DNA of 7,783 bases from an uncultured Spirochaetales bacterium (GTDB lineage: Bacteria; Spirochaetota; Spirochaetia; Treponematales; Treponemataceae). The position numbers and the translations under genes were made by a program. Numbering within the stretch: position 1 is the stretch's first letter; every line of letters starts with the position of its first letter. The notes beneath the pieces are model-generated. The model was not told the DNA's origin. It saw only the letters and a list, made by a program, of their open reading frames with translations, and did no database searches. The stretch spans positions 1-7,783 of the forward strand of contig CAMGSV010000121.1 of assembly GCA_946061495.1 (NCBI GenBank), given 5' to 3'. This document shows positions 1 to 6,551 of this stretch, piece by piece.

Positions 1-1
1 G

Positions 2-454
2 CCTGTGTATGCCTATGCAACGGTGACGGACACAGATGCCGGAGATTCCATTACGGTTTCTACCACTAACAACAACGCAGCAAATAAACTGACTATTGCC
101 AAGGCTACAGCCGGTGGTGCCAGCAATGGAATTCTAGAGCAGAAAAAATCCCCTGTCAACAGAGTTTTTCTTCATTTGCCAAACATTCCAAAACATACTA
201 AAACTGAGAATGTTACTGCATCCCAGGGCTTTTCATTCAATTTTCACGCAGGCACGCTACCGTCTGGCCTTGAGCCCCCGCTTGAACTGGGGGATTCTGG
301 CGGAGGCGGTGGTATTCCACGGACTGATTTCTCCCTGCCTCAGATACTGGTAGCCCAACCCCGCAATCATGGCGCCGTTGTCGGTGCAGAGCTTCAGGGG
401 CGGAAAGATGCAGGTGAGCTCCTTGCGGGCCGCCAGCATCTCCCGAAGCCGTGA
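2..454 (+). CDS. possible 3' end of a repeat-rich surface protein (partial)
   Basis: An open frame enters from the left edge and encodes a Thr/Asn/Ala-rich stretch (ATVTDTDAGDSITVSTT, then NNNAANKLTIAKATAGG). This looks like the beta-rich repeats of bacterial surface or adhesin-like proteins, although no named family is recognised. Protein-like composition stops near base 140. After that the frame has no stop: it runs through a terminator-like hairpin and then about 200 bases antisense to tsaD, ending at TGA 452-454. The antisense part is almost certainly not a natural C-terminus. The likely explanations are a gene truncated by rearrangement or a remnant. Only the first ~45 codons look like protein, and even these could be chance. 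Confidence 0.3.
   Translation, partial: PVYAYATVTDTDAGDSITVSTTNNNAANKLTIAKATAGGASNGILEQKKSPVNRVFLHLPNIPKHTKTENVTASQGFSFNFHAGTLPSGLEPPLELGDSGGGGGIPRTDFSLPQILVAQPRNHGAVVGAELQGRKDAGELLAGRQHLPKP
144..169 (-). terminator. probable Rho-independent terminator of the tsaD operon
   Basis: Read on the minus strand, CTCTG-TTGA-CAGGG forms a 5-bp stem with one G-U pair. It is preceded by five As and followed by GA and a run of six Ts, and it lies about 90 bases past the tsaD stop. On the plus strand the same hairpin has one mismatch but is followed by five Ts, so weak bidirectional action is possible. The stem is short, which limits confidence. Confidence 0.45.
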
Positions 455-1279
455 GTTGGCAGCCACTCCGCCTCCCGCCACGATGGTGGTGAGACCGGTA
501 TCCTCCACTGCCCGGAGAATCCTCGTGACAAGAATCCGTACCGCCGTCTCCTGAAAGGCCGCCGCGATGTTTTCCGGGGTCTTGAGGAAATCGGGATTCC
601 AGAACTGGTCAATCTGGTTGATGACAGCCGTCTTGAGGCCGGAATAGGACACGTCGTAGCGGTGCTCCCCCTTGTGGAGGGAGGGAATGGGAAAGCTGGC
701 AGCCTTAGGATCGCCCTCCTTGGCCAGCTTGTCGATGATGACACCGCCGGGATAGCCGAGGCCGTAGAATTTTGCCACCTTGTCGAAGGCTTCGCCAGGA
801 GCGTCGTCCACGGTGGTGCCCAGAACGGTGATGTCGTCAAAGCCCGCCACCTTGCAGATGATGCAGTGGCCGCCGGAAACCAGCAGCCCCAGGTAAGGAT
901 AGGCGATGTCCTGGGAAAGATGGGCGGCGTAGAGGTGGGCCAGCATGTGGTTCACCGCAATGAAGGGCTTGTTTCTGGACCAGGCCAGGGTTTTGGCAAA
1001 GGTGAGGCCCACCAGCAGGGAACCCATGAGGCCGGGCCGATTGGTGGCGGCAATGCCGTCAATATCATCGAGGGTGAGGTTTGCCTCCTCCAGAGCCTGC
1101 TGCACCACCGGCATGATCCACTCGGCGTGCTTGCGGCTGGCAATTTCCGGCACCACCCCATTGAACTGCTGGTGGAAGGGAATCTGGGTGGCCACCACAT
1201 TACTGATGATGGTCCTGCCGTCCTCCACAATGGCTGCCGCCGTCTCGTCACAGGATGACTCAACTCCCAAAATTCTCAT
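257..1279 (-). CDS. tsaD: tRNA N6-threonylcarbamoyladenosine (t6A) synthase subunit TsaD
   Basis: TsaD (Kae1/YgjD/Gcp family) transfers the threonylcarbamoyl group from threonylcarbamoyl-AMP to A37 of ANN-decoding tRNAs. It acts in the cytoplasm with TsaB and TsaE. The 340-residue length is normal for the family. The start is MRILGVESSCDET. The metal-binding HxxxH is H111/H115 in HMLAHLYAAH, VSGGH lies at 134-138, and DDAPGEAFDKVAK is at 158-170. GGGVAANSRLR lies near 269-279, and the late metal-ligand Asp is in CTDNGAMIA (D300). The ATG at 1279 has GGAGG five bases upstream. The gene overlaps the end of the deacetylase gene by 20 bases, so it is the last gene of the operon and probably translationally coupled. 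No key residue is missing. The sequence is closest, from memory, to treponemal TsaD proteins. Confidence 0.97.
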   Translation of the reverse strand: MRILGVESSCDETAAAIVEDGRTIISNVVATQIPFHQQFNGVVPEIASRKHAEWIMPVVQQALEEANLTLDDIDGIAATNRPGLMGSLLVGLTFAKTLAWSRNKPFIAVNHMLAHLYAAHLSQDIAYPYLGLLVSGGHCIICKVAGFDDITVLGTTVDDAPGEAFDKVAKFYGLGYPGGVIIDKLAKEGDPKAASFPIPSLHKGEHRYDVSYSGLKTAVINQIDQFWNPDFLKTPENIAAAFQETAVRILVTRILRAVEDTGLTTIVAGGGVAANSRLREMLAARKELTCIFPPLKLCTDNGAMIAGLGYQYLRQGEISPWNTTASARIPQFKRGLKARR

Positions 1280-2582
1280 ACAAACCTCCCACCGTTGAAA
1301 ATGAATAGCCTTGGGCCTTCAGCACAGGATACAATTCTTGCATGATTTGTGCAAGGTTGCTGCCAGACCATACGTGACCAATCATGATGGCGTAGCCCCT
1401 CTTGTTGGCCACGGCAAGGCCCCGTTGAATCTGCTCCAGAATATCGGCCCGTTTCTGCGTATTGTCCAAGAACACATCCCGTTCCCAAATCTTTGCTCCC
1501 AGCTCCAAGGCAGCTTGGGGGGCGGCAGTGGCGGAGGTGGTGCGGGAGTCCAGGAAGAAGATGCCCTGCTTCTGGCAGATCTCTATTACCTTGCCCACCT
1601 TTACCTTTGATTCGGTAATGAGAGAGCCCTCGTGGTTGTTCATGCCCGCCACCGGACCAATTTCCAGGAGATTCTTCCTGACGATGGCATCGATTTCAGT
1701 GGTGGTCATGGTGGGCGTGATGGCTCCGGGGCCGGGATCCACGGAAAGGTTGATGGCCTGCATGGGCTGGTGCAGCAGCAGCTCGTGGCGACCAGAGGCA
1801 CGGACACGGCGGGCGGCCTCCACGGAATGGCTCAGCTGGGGCAGCACCGCCACCGCCACAGGAAAGGGCAGGTTCAGGTAGTGCTGGAGGTCAGAAAGAT
1901 TCTGGCCGCCGTCATCCAGCACAAACACCAAGGTGGCTCCGGGCCGGGCTGCGGGGATGGTGTAGTCCTTGGCCGCCACCGTGGTGCCGCCAGCAGATTG
2001 GCCGGTGGATTTGCTTCCCGTGGAGGAGGGTGTCCCGGTACGTTCCGCACCACCCATGGCAAGCTGACGAGCCGGGCTTGAGGAAGTGCCACCATTGGAG
2101 GAGGCAGTGCTGCTTCCCTGGGAGGTACCGCTGGAAGAGGTGGTTTTTGAGGATGCAGCCTTTTCTGCCGCCAGCTTTTCCGACCGAGCCTTTTCCGCCG
2201 CCAGCAGACCAGCCGTCGTCTTTTCCCGGGCGGAGGCTTGCTCCGCCGCATCCTTTTCTCGCTCAGCAGCCTTTTCTGCCTCCCTGGCCCGTTTCTCCGC
2301 CTCCGAAGCACGGCGCTCGGCCTCTTTAGCCCGCTGCTCCGCCGCCTCCAGCTGGGCCACCACCTGGGCAACCCCATCGTCCTGGGAGGGAGCAGCCTCC
2401 ACTGCTGGGGAATTTGCCAAGGCTTCCTGGGAGGGGGGGCTGGAAGGGGGCGTGGTGGCCCGGGGTGCAGTGATGATGGCTACGGTCAGCATACAGGCAC
2501 AGACCGCCACCATGGTGGCGGCCAGTACAATCACCTGCTTTTTCTTCAATATAATCTTTGGCTTCTTTTTCTTTTGGGCCAT
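1260..2582 (-). CDS. divergent polysaccharide deacetylase, membrane-anchored with coiled coil
   Basis: The C-terminal ~225 residues match the divergent polysaccharide deacetylase family (DUF610/PF04748), a NodB-like fold expected to act on envelope glycans. Visible motifs are LDDGG (222-226), LHQPM (270-274), MNNHEGS (314-320), FFLDSRTT (342-349), ERDVFLDN (367-374) and IGH (401-403). These cover the family's Asp and His positions. The N-terminus has a Lys-rich start and one hydrophobic segment (about 17-38), so it is probably a signal anchor placing the rest in the periplasm. A Pro/Ser stretch is followed by a charged Ala/Glu/Lys/Arg coiled coil (about 74-146) and a Ser/Thr/Gly-rich linker (146-200). 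At 440 residues it is longer than the bare domain because of this stalk. Its ATG overlaps the upstream TAA by one base (TAATG). The substrate cannot be read from the sequence. Confidence 0.9.
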   Translation of the reverse strand: MAQKKKKPKIILKKKQVIVLAATMVAVCACMLTVAIITAPRATTPPSSPPSQEALANSPAVEAAPSQDDGVAQVVAQLEAAEQRAKEAERRASEAEKRAREAEKAAEREKDAAEQASAREKTTAGLLAAEKARSEKLAAEKAASSKTTSSSGTSQGSSTASSNGGTSSSPARQLAMGGAERTGTPSSTGSKSTGQSAGGTTVAAKDYTIPAARPGATLVFVLDDGGQNLSDLQHYLNLPFPVAVAVLPQLSHSVEAARRVRASGRHELLLHQPMQAINLSVDPGPGAITPTMTTTEIDAIVRKNLLEIGPVAGMNNHEGSLITESKVKVGKVIEICQKQGIFFLDSRTTSATAAPQAALELGAKIWERDVFLDNTQKRADILEQIQRGLAVANKRGYAIMIGHVWSGSNLAQIMQELYPVLKAQGYSFSTVGGLYENFGS

Positions 2583-3436
2583 TATTCAGTTTCCTCGCAA
2601 AATTTCTTGTGGATCAGGGAAAAGTACAGGGGGCCGCCGCCATGGCTGTGGCTACAGTCCGGCAACACATGAAAGCCCCGCTCCGTTACCTCTGGCTTTG
2701 GCAATGGGGCGCTACAGAATCTGGTCACAGCCGCTGGCACTGGTGGCAGCTCCCTGACAAGCTCCACATCGGGGAATTTTCCCTCCAGCCGGGCCACCAC
2801 CGTGTCGTTTTCCTCCGGGGACAGGGCACAGGTGGCATACACCATGTAGCCGCCGGGCTTCAGCATGCGATAAGCCGAGGACAAGAGGGCCCACTGGGCC
2901 ACCGCCAAGGTCTTGATCCGGGCGGGAGACCACTGCTCCAGATGACGGGGGGAAGCCAGAACATGACGCTCCGAGGAACAGGGTGCATCCAGCAGAATCC
3001 GGTCGAAGGCATTGGCGGGATTTCGGCAGAGGGTGGCCCCGTCCTTTCCTGATATGGTGACACGACGCCGCACAGACTCACTCATGTGCTGATCCGCCAC
3101 CCGATGGAGACGGGAAAGCCGCTCCCTGGAACGCTCGTTAGAAAGGAGGCAGGCATCCTCCTCCATGAGGGAGGAAATCACCAGCGTCTTGCCACCGGGA
3201 GCGGCACAAAGGTCCAGCAGGGAGGAGGCTCCCTCCAGCGGCAGGCTCACCGCTGCACGAATGCTGGCACTGTCCAAATAATAGGCCGGTCGGCCTGGTT
3301 CTGTCTGCCAGGCCACAGGCTCCGACTCCTTCAACAGGGCCTGGTAAAGGCCGGGCCACCGCTGGCCGTAGAGCTGGCTGTAATACGACTGGAACCCCGA
3401 CTCCCCCTGAAGCTTGTCCCGCTCCTTCTTTCCCAT
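2582..3436 (-). CDS. RNA cytosine-5 methyltransferase, NOL1/NOP2/Sun (RsmB-like, NSUN3/4-type)
   Basis: This is a SAM-dependent m5C methyltransferase of 284 residues, and the target is probably rRNA. Motif I is LLDLCAAPGGKT (73-84). Motif IV is LLDAPCSSERH (148-158), with one conserved Cys at 153. Motif VI is YATCALSPEEN (200-210), with the second Cys at 203. The N-terminal FQSYYSQLYGQRWPGL and the SSERH after the motif IV Cys recall mitochondrial NSUN3/NSUN4 more than E. coli RsmB, and there is no NusB-like or PUA domain. The ATG at 3436 was chosen because AGAAGGA lies six bases upstream. An ATG at 3496 (20 more residues, GAGG upstream) is possible. Reading further upstream would overlap the pseudouridine synthase gene. 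The stop is fused to the next start (TAATG), which indicates coupling with the deacetylase. Confidence 0.9.
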   Translation of the reverse strand: MGKKERDKLQGESGFQSYYSQLYGQRWPGLYQALLKESEPVAWQTEPGRPAYYLDSASIRAAVSLPLEGASSLLDLCAAPGGKTLVISSLMEEDACLLSNERSRERLSRLHRVADQHMSESVRRRVTISGKDGATLCRNPANAFDRILLDAPCSSERHVLASPRHLEQWSPARIKTLAVAQWALLSSAYRMLKPGGYMVYATCALSPEENDTVVARLEGKFPDVELVRELPPVPAAVTRFCSAPLPKPEVTERGFHVLPDCSHSHGGGPLYFSLIHKKFCEETE

Positions 3437-3515
3437 ATCAATCCTTCTTGCTTTCTGAACGAAGGGAACCACACCACAGCCCCACTGGGTGGGCATGAGT
3501 CCTCGATAGAAATCA

Positions 3516-3545
3516 ACTATACAAATATACAGATTATCGGCACAA
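3516..3545 (-). promoter_or_regulatory. weak internal promoter candidate before the methyltransferase gene
   Basis: On the minus strand TTGTGC (3545-3540) is followed after 18 bases by TATAGT (3521-3516). The -10 matches consensus at five of six bases but the -35 only at three. It sits in the one sizeable gap of the operon, an AT-rich patch in otherwise GC-rich DNA. It could provide secondary transcription of the last three genes but is not needed to explain the layout. Confidence 0.2.
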
Positions 3546-4283
3546 AAATCCAGTACAAGAGTGCCACAGGTTGTCCCCCTTGGGAGGATGACAGGCAAGG
3601 GACAGCTGCACTCCCGTGGTTGGATGGGTGAACACCAGCTTGTAGGCGTGGAGCCGTATGCCGCCGCCCCGCTCCGACCGACTGGCGCCGTATTTCAAGT
3701 CACCCTTGATGGGGCGGCCGATGGAGGCCAGCTGGCAGCGGATCTGATGGCTGCGGCCGGTATGGGGCTCCACCACCAGAAAGTCGTAGCGGTCCCCCTG
3801 TCCCACCATCTTGTACCGCAGCCGGGCTTCCTTTGCCCCCCGGTGTCCGGGCCCCACAATCCGTGCCTTTTTCCGACTGGAATCAAAGACCATGAGACAG
3901 CTGAGCAGCTGCCAGTCCCCAGTCTCCGGAAGGACCCCTGACCAGCGGTTTTCCCCGGAGTCCTGCTGCTGACGGAAGCGCTCCGTAACGGCGCAGTAGG
4001 TCTTTTGGACGGCTCCCTGGGCAAAAGCTGCCGACAAAGCTGACAGGGATTGTTCTGTGAGGGCAAGAATGCACAGGCCGCTGACGGGCTGGTCAAGGCG
4101 ATGGACGCACTGGCAGCACTCCACCCCATGGCCCAGAGCAGCCTCGATGACAGGACGCATCCTGCGGGACAGGGACTGGGGCACATTGTCCTGACAGAGC
4201 TCCCCCACTCCCTTGACCACAACAGCCAAGTCCTTGTCCAAGAACACAATGCCATCGGGGAGCTGGCGGCTGGCCTCACTCAC
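3534..4283 (-). CDS. RluA-family pseudouridine synthase
   Basis: Converts uridine to pseudouridine in rRNA or tRNA; the exact site cannot be assigned. The catalytic motif HRLDQPVSG (61-69, counted from the GTG start) contains the essential Asp64. Further family signatures are PHTGRSHQIR (173-182), LASIGRPIKGDLKYGA (185-200) and IRLHAYKL (209-216). There is no S4 RNA-binding domain, and 249 residues is typical for a catalytic domain alone. I chose the GTG at 4283, which overlaps the GH3 gene by 8 bases and begins just before the first family strand (LPDGIVFLDKD). An ATG at 4337 has a perfect AGGAGG six bases upstream and would add 18 residues inside the GH3 gene, so this start is genuinely uncertain. 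It pairs functionally with the methyltransferase downstream as a second RNA modification enzyme. Confidence 0.9.
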   Translation of the reverse strand: MSEASRQLPDGIVFLDKDLAVVVKGVGELCQDNVPQSLSRRMRPVIEAALGHGVECCQCVHRLDQPVSGLCILALTEQSLSALSAAFAQGAVQKTYCAVTERFRQQQDSGENRWSGVLPETGDWQLLSCLMVFDSSRKKARIVGPGHRGAKEARLRYKMVGQGDRYDFLVVEPHTGRSHQIRCQLASIGRPIKGDLKYGASRSERGGGIRLHAYKLVFTHPTTGVQLSLACHPPKGDNLWHSCTGFLCR

Positions 4284-5760
4284 TGGTACCCCCGAATCCT
4301 GCTTGGTACAGCTCCATGCCCTGCTGGTAGACAGCATCCCAGTCCTCCTGGCTCCAGAGAGCCCGCTGGGTGGGCACCAGCTCCAGTCGGTCTGCAGCAG
4401 ATGGCTCCCCAGTGTCTGCCGAGGCGCTCATGCTGACATCTTCCGTGGCAGGGCGGAAGGTCAAAAGTCCCGCCTGAACCTTGGCAGCAATCACCCGCTC
4501 CACTGCCCTATCCAGCAGGGCGGCAAAATCAGCGTCGCTCTGGCTTCTGTCAAGAATCAGGCGCAGCACGGAGCCAAACCGCTTCTCAGAAAGCATGATC
4601 ACGTCGATGCCAGCCTCCAGTGCCAGCATCACCGCCTTGTGGGGGGGAAAGCCGTTCTTTTCCAGGGCCGCCATGAAAATGTCATCTGACAGCACCAGTC
4701 CCTGGTACTGGAACGTGTTCCGCAATATGTCCGTCACCCAAAAGCGGGAGAGGCAGGCGGGTGTCTCGGAATCATGCAGGGGGGCGGCGGTGCCACTGGT
4801 GCTGATCCGGGCATGGGACATGAGAACTGCCCAGGGATTCCCGGCCTGCAGCACCTGACGGAAGGGCCCCATGTAGAGGCGCTCCAACTCCTGCTGATTC
4901 AGGGCGATTTCCGGCAGTCCTGAGTGGGGGTCGTCGTTGGTGTTGCCGGGAAAGTGCTTGGCTACCGCCATTAGTCCCTGACTTTGGAATCCCTGGATGG
5001 CAGCCACGGCAAATTCCTCCATGGTGCCAAGGCCCCCAAAGCTGCGGCTGTCCAGAAAGGCGCTGTTGTGCTGGCTTTCAGCCTCGGCCACCGGGGAAAG
5101 ATTCATCTGGAAGCCTAGCAGGCTCATCTGGGCAGCCTGGGCGGCGTACAGGGATTGGGCCTGGCTGGCGGTGAGGGACTGGGCAACCTGCCGGGCCGAG
5201 GGCAAGGGTGAGGTTACAGAACGGAGGCGGTTCACCATGCCGCCCTCCTGGTCCACCGCCAGCAGTGGCGGAACCATGCCCCGCTGCTGGCTCCAGCGCT
5301 GGATGGAGGCGGTGAATTCCGCCACCTGGGCTGGCGTTTCGGCGATGTTGTATGAAAAGAAAAGATAGCCGCCGGGCAGCAGGTCCTCCTCTGGAAGGGC
5401 CCCCCACTGGAGCCGCTCCACCGGGGAAAAGCTCCTGTTGCCCTCCAGATTCACCAGGAACAGCTGGCTGTACCGTTGCACCGGATCCAGGGACTGGACA
5501 AAGGAACCAATGGCCTCCTCCTGCTGACGGCGGGCCAACTCCGCTGGAGCGACTGCTTGAGGTGATGATTCATCATTGGTTGCATTGGCAGCATCATTTG
5601 TTGAGCTGCCCTTGCCGCTGCAGGAAAGGACCAGCAGAGCCGTTGCGGTAAGAAACAGGCAGCTGCCGATTCGTGTCATCTTTTTTCGTACCATGGCCAC
5701 ACTATAGCTGAAAAGCAGGAACTTTCCAAGGGAGGGATGGAGGGTGGATGTGCAACGCAC
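4276..5760 (-). CDS. glycoside hydrolase family 3 (NagZ-like) lipoprotein
   Basis: This is a GH3 N-terminal-domain hydrolase of the beta-N-acetylhexosaminidase (NagZ) type, possibly acting on peptidoglycan-derived or other amino-sugar glycans. Visible motifs are LAVDQEGGMVNRLR (167-180), KHFPGNTNDDPH (268-279) and LVLSDDIFMAAL (355-366), the last holding the catalytic Asp. Compared with typical NagZ, KHFPGH is KHFPGN and the D-S-H loop is D-P-H. The family is clear but the substrate is less certain. A hydrophobic segment (about 31-45) ends in LLVLSC (C47) and is followed by a Ser/Asn/Asp linker, so it is a lipoprotein outside the cytoplasm, unlike cytoplasmic E. coli NagZ. The GTG at 5760 has AAAGGAG seven bases upstream. 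ATGs at 5694 and 5679 would give a more usual signal peptide length but have poor ribosome binding sites. It is the first gene of the operon. Confidence 0.9.
   Translation of the reverse strand: MRCTSTLHPSLGKFLLFSYSVAMVRKKMTRIGSCLFLTATALLVLSCSGKGSSTNDAANATNDESSPQAVAPAELARRQQEEAIGSFVQSLDPVQRYSQLFLVNLEGNRSFSPVERLQWGALPEEDLLPGGYLFFSYNIAETPAQVAEFTASIQRWSQQRGMVPPLLAVDQEGGMVNRLRSVTSPLPSARQVAQSLTASQAQSLYAAQAAQMSLLGFQMNLSPVAEAESQHNSAFLDSRSFGGLGTMEEFAVAAIQGFQSQGLMAVAKHFPGNTNDDPHSGLPEIALNQQELERLYMGPFRQVLQAGNPWAVLMSHARISTSGTAAPLHDSETPACLSRFWVTDILRNTFQYQGLVLSDDIFMAALEKNGFPPHKAVMLALEAGIDVIMLSEKRFGSVLRLILDRSQSDADFAALLDRAVERVIAAKVQAGLLTFRPATEDVSMSASADTGEPSAADRLELVPTQRALWSQEDWDAVYQQGMELYQAGFGGTSE
4344..4349 (-). 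promoter_or_regulatory. AGGAGG site inside the GH3 gene, possible alternative pseudouridine synthase start
   Basis: A perfect AGGAGG lies six bases before an ATG (4337) that is in frame with the pseudouridine synthase, 54 bases upstream of the chosen GTG. The bases also encode GH3 residues (QED), so the match may be chance. Confidence 0.35.
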
Positions 5761-5767
5761 CGGGGTA

Positions 5768-5774
5768 CTCCTTT
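5768..5774 (-). promoter_or_regulatory. ribosome binding site deciding the GH3 start
   Basis: AAAGGAG on the minus strand lies seven bases before the GTG at 5760. Neither of the two downstream ATG candidates (5694, 5679) has a comparable site, so this favours the longer lipoprotein N-terminus. Confidence 0.6.
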
Positions 5775-6023
5775 CGGTTTATTCACGTATTCTTCCCTCA
5801 CAATTGACCAAAATTAAGGTGTGCTTTCCATGTTCTCCAGTCTGTGCTTGAATTGATGAGGAGCCAATTCCATCATACAGTAAATAAGAAATTCCGTGAA
5901 ACCTGTCCCGTGGCTAGTAGATTCCGGGGGAGAATGGAGGGGTTGTCCTTCAACCACCTGTATTTTGATGGGGATAATTTACTCAAAACACCTGTTTTAC
6001 TCAAGAATGAGCTAGTTCTGGTA
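5775..6023. other. intergenic region between the operon and the DUF2442 gene
   Basis: This stretch of about 250 bases must carry the promoter of the five-gene operon and the end of the DUF2442 transcript, but I see no convincing sigma-70 promoter or terminator. The best minus-strand -35 candidate is TTGTGA near 5805, and it has no good -10 partner. It contains a GGTTG-TCCTT-CAACC hairpin (5941-5955) without a T-run and a pair of short direct repeats. Open frames on both strands lack protein character. Base composition changes from GC-rich to AT-rich here. Confidence 0.5.
5978..6004. repeat. pair of TTTACTCAA direct repeats, 18-base period
   Basis: TTTACTCAA occurs at 5978-5986 and again at 5996-6004, just past the DUF2442 stop codon. 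The two copies flank an AT-rich short palindrome (AAAACA-CC-TGTTTT, 5985-5998). It could be a protein-binding site or chance in AT-rich DNA. Confidence 0.35.
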
Positions 6024-6266
6024 TTAAATCGATATACCTTCATTATATATGGATTCTGGGTCAATATCTATTTCATCATTCCACACCACTGTACATCCAT
6101 CCGTATGGGCAGACTTGAAAAAAACAGTGTTGCTTAGTGGCTTGAACACAGGATATTCTAACAAAGGAGCCATAGCATAAATCTTTTGCTCGCCATGAAC
6201 AAAAGTTACTAGGAGCTTATAGTCATCTAATGGTTGCACATCCTTTACAACCCACTTGGGAATCAT
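6024..6266 (-). CDS. DUF2442 domain protein (short form)
   Basis: An 80-residue protein made of a single DUF2442 domain. Visible features are VKDVQPLDDYKLLVTF (7-22), GEQKIYAMAPLLEYPVF (25-41), FFKSA (49-53) and the C-terminal signature DIDPESIYNEG (67-77). The function of DUF2442 is not established. From memory, these genes very often follow a DUF4160 gene, and here a broken DUF4160 gene precedes it by nine bases. The ATG at 6266 has AGGAGG six bases upstream, overlapping the end of that broken gene. The frame is intact, so the gene may still be expressed from the promoter at 6552-6580. No signal peptide or membrane segment is present, so it is probably cytoplasmic. Codon use is AT-rich, unlike the operon to its left. 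Confidence 0.85.
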   Translation of the reverse strand: MIPKWVVKDVQPLDDYKLLVTFVHGEQKIYAMAPLLEYPVFKPLSNTVFFKSAHTDGCTVVWNDEIDIDPESIYNEGISI

Positions 6267-6275
6267 TTTATCCTC

Positions 6276-6532
6276 CTATTGTAATGGGTTTATCTTAAAC
6301 AGGGTATTCCTGCTCATACATAAAACCTAATTCGCTAACAATTCTTCTTTATAAATTTCTGCCCAAGCACTAACCAATTTCTGCTTGGATTGGGGGAAAT
6401 TTCCCTCTATATAAGTTTCCCTCAAGATCAAATAGAGAGAATTTCCATTATACTTCACGTGGAAAGATTGTGCTCTTTTCCACTATTGTACATATAGACC
6501 ATTATTCCGTAGAACATTGAGATACACGGCAT
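6276..6532 (-). pseudogene. decayed DUF4160 gene (frameshift plus nonsense codon)
   Basis: ATG at 6532 has AAGGAGG five bases upstream and encodes MPCISMFYGIMVYMYN, close to the DUF4160 start of the intact copy (MPTISYFRGIKIF). At 6465-6466 only CT stands where nine bases for Pro-Pro-His are expected (HMPPHFH in the intact copy), so seven bases appear deleted. The original frame then hits TGA within a few codons. In the shifted frame the domain resumes as FHVKYNG, then IEGNFPQSKQKLVSAWAEIY and KEELLAN. Next comes TAG (6329-6327) where the conserved Trp of ENW is expected, consistent with TGG to TAG. Past it the frame continues with VLCMSRNTLFKINPLQ to a natural TAG at 6276. Restoring the seven bases gives 88 codons, against 87 in the intact copy. 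Two separate lesions make a sequencing error unlikely. Confidence 0.85.
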
Positions 6533-6551
6533 CTATCCCTCCTTATACTGT

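Noticed and set aside
662..1298. Long plus-strand open frames opposite tsaD
   Set aside because: They are antisense to a clear, full-length tsaD and have no domain features. Long antisense frames are usual in GC-rich coding DNA.
2086..2757. Plus-strand frame of about 220 codons rich in Ala/Ser/Phe
   Set aside because: It is the antisense of the Ala/Glu/Lys coiled coil and Ser-rich linker of the deacetylase, which explains its low-complexity composition.
3437..3598. N-terminal extension of the methyltransferase up to 3598
   Set aside because: It would overlap the pseudouridine synthase gene, encodes nothing family-like, and the ATG at 3436 has a strong ribosome binding site.
5941..5955. GGTTG-TCCTT-CAACC hairpin as a terminator for the DUF2442 gene
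   Set aside because: The stem is only 5 bp and no T-run follows on the minus strand.
5844..6137. Plus-strand frame of 97 codons across the intergenic region
   Set aside because: Half of it is antisense to the DUF2442 gene, it has no ribosome binding site, and its translation has no recognisable domain.
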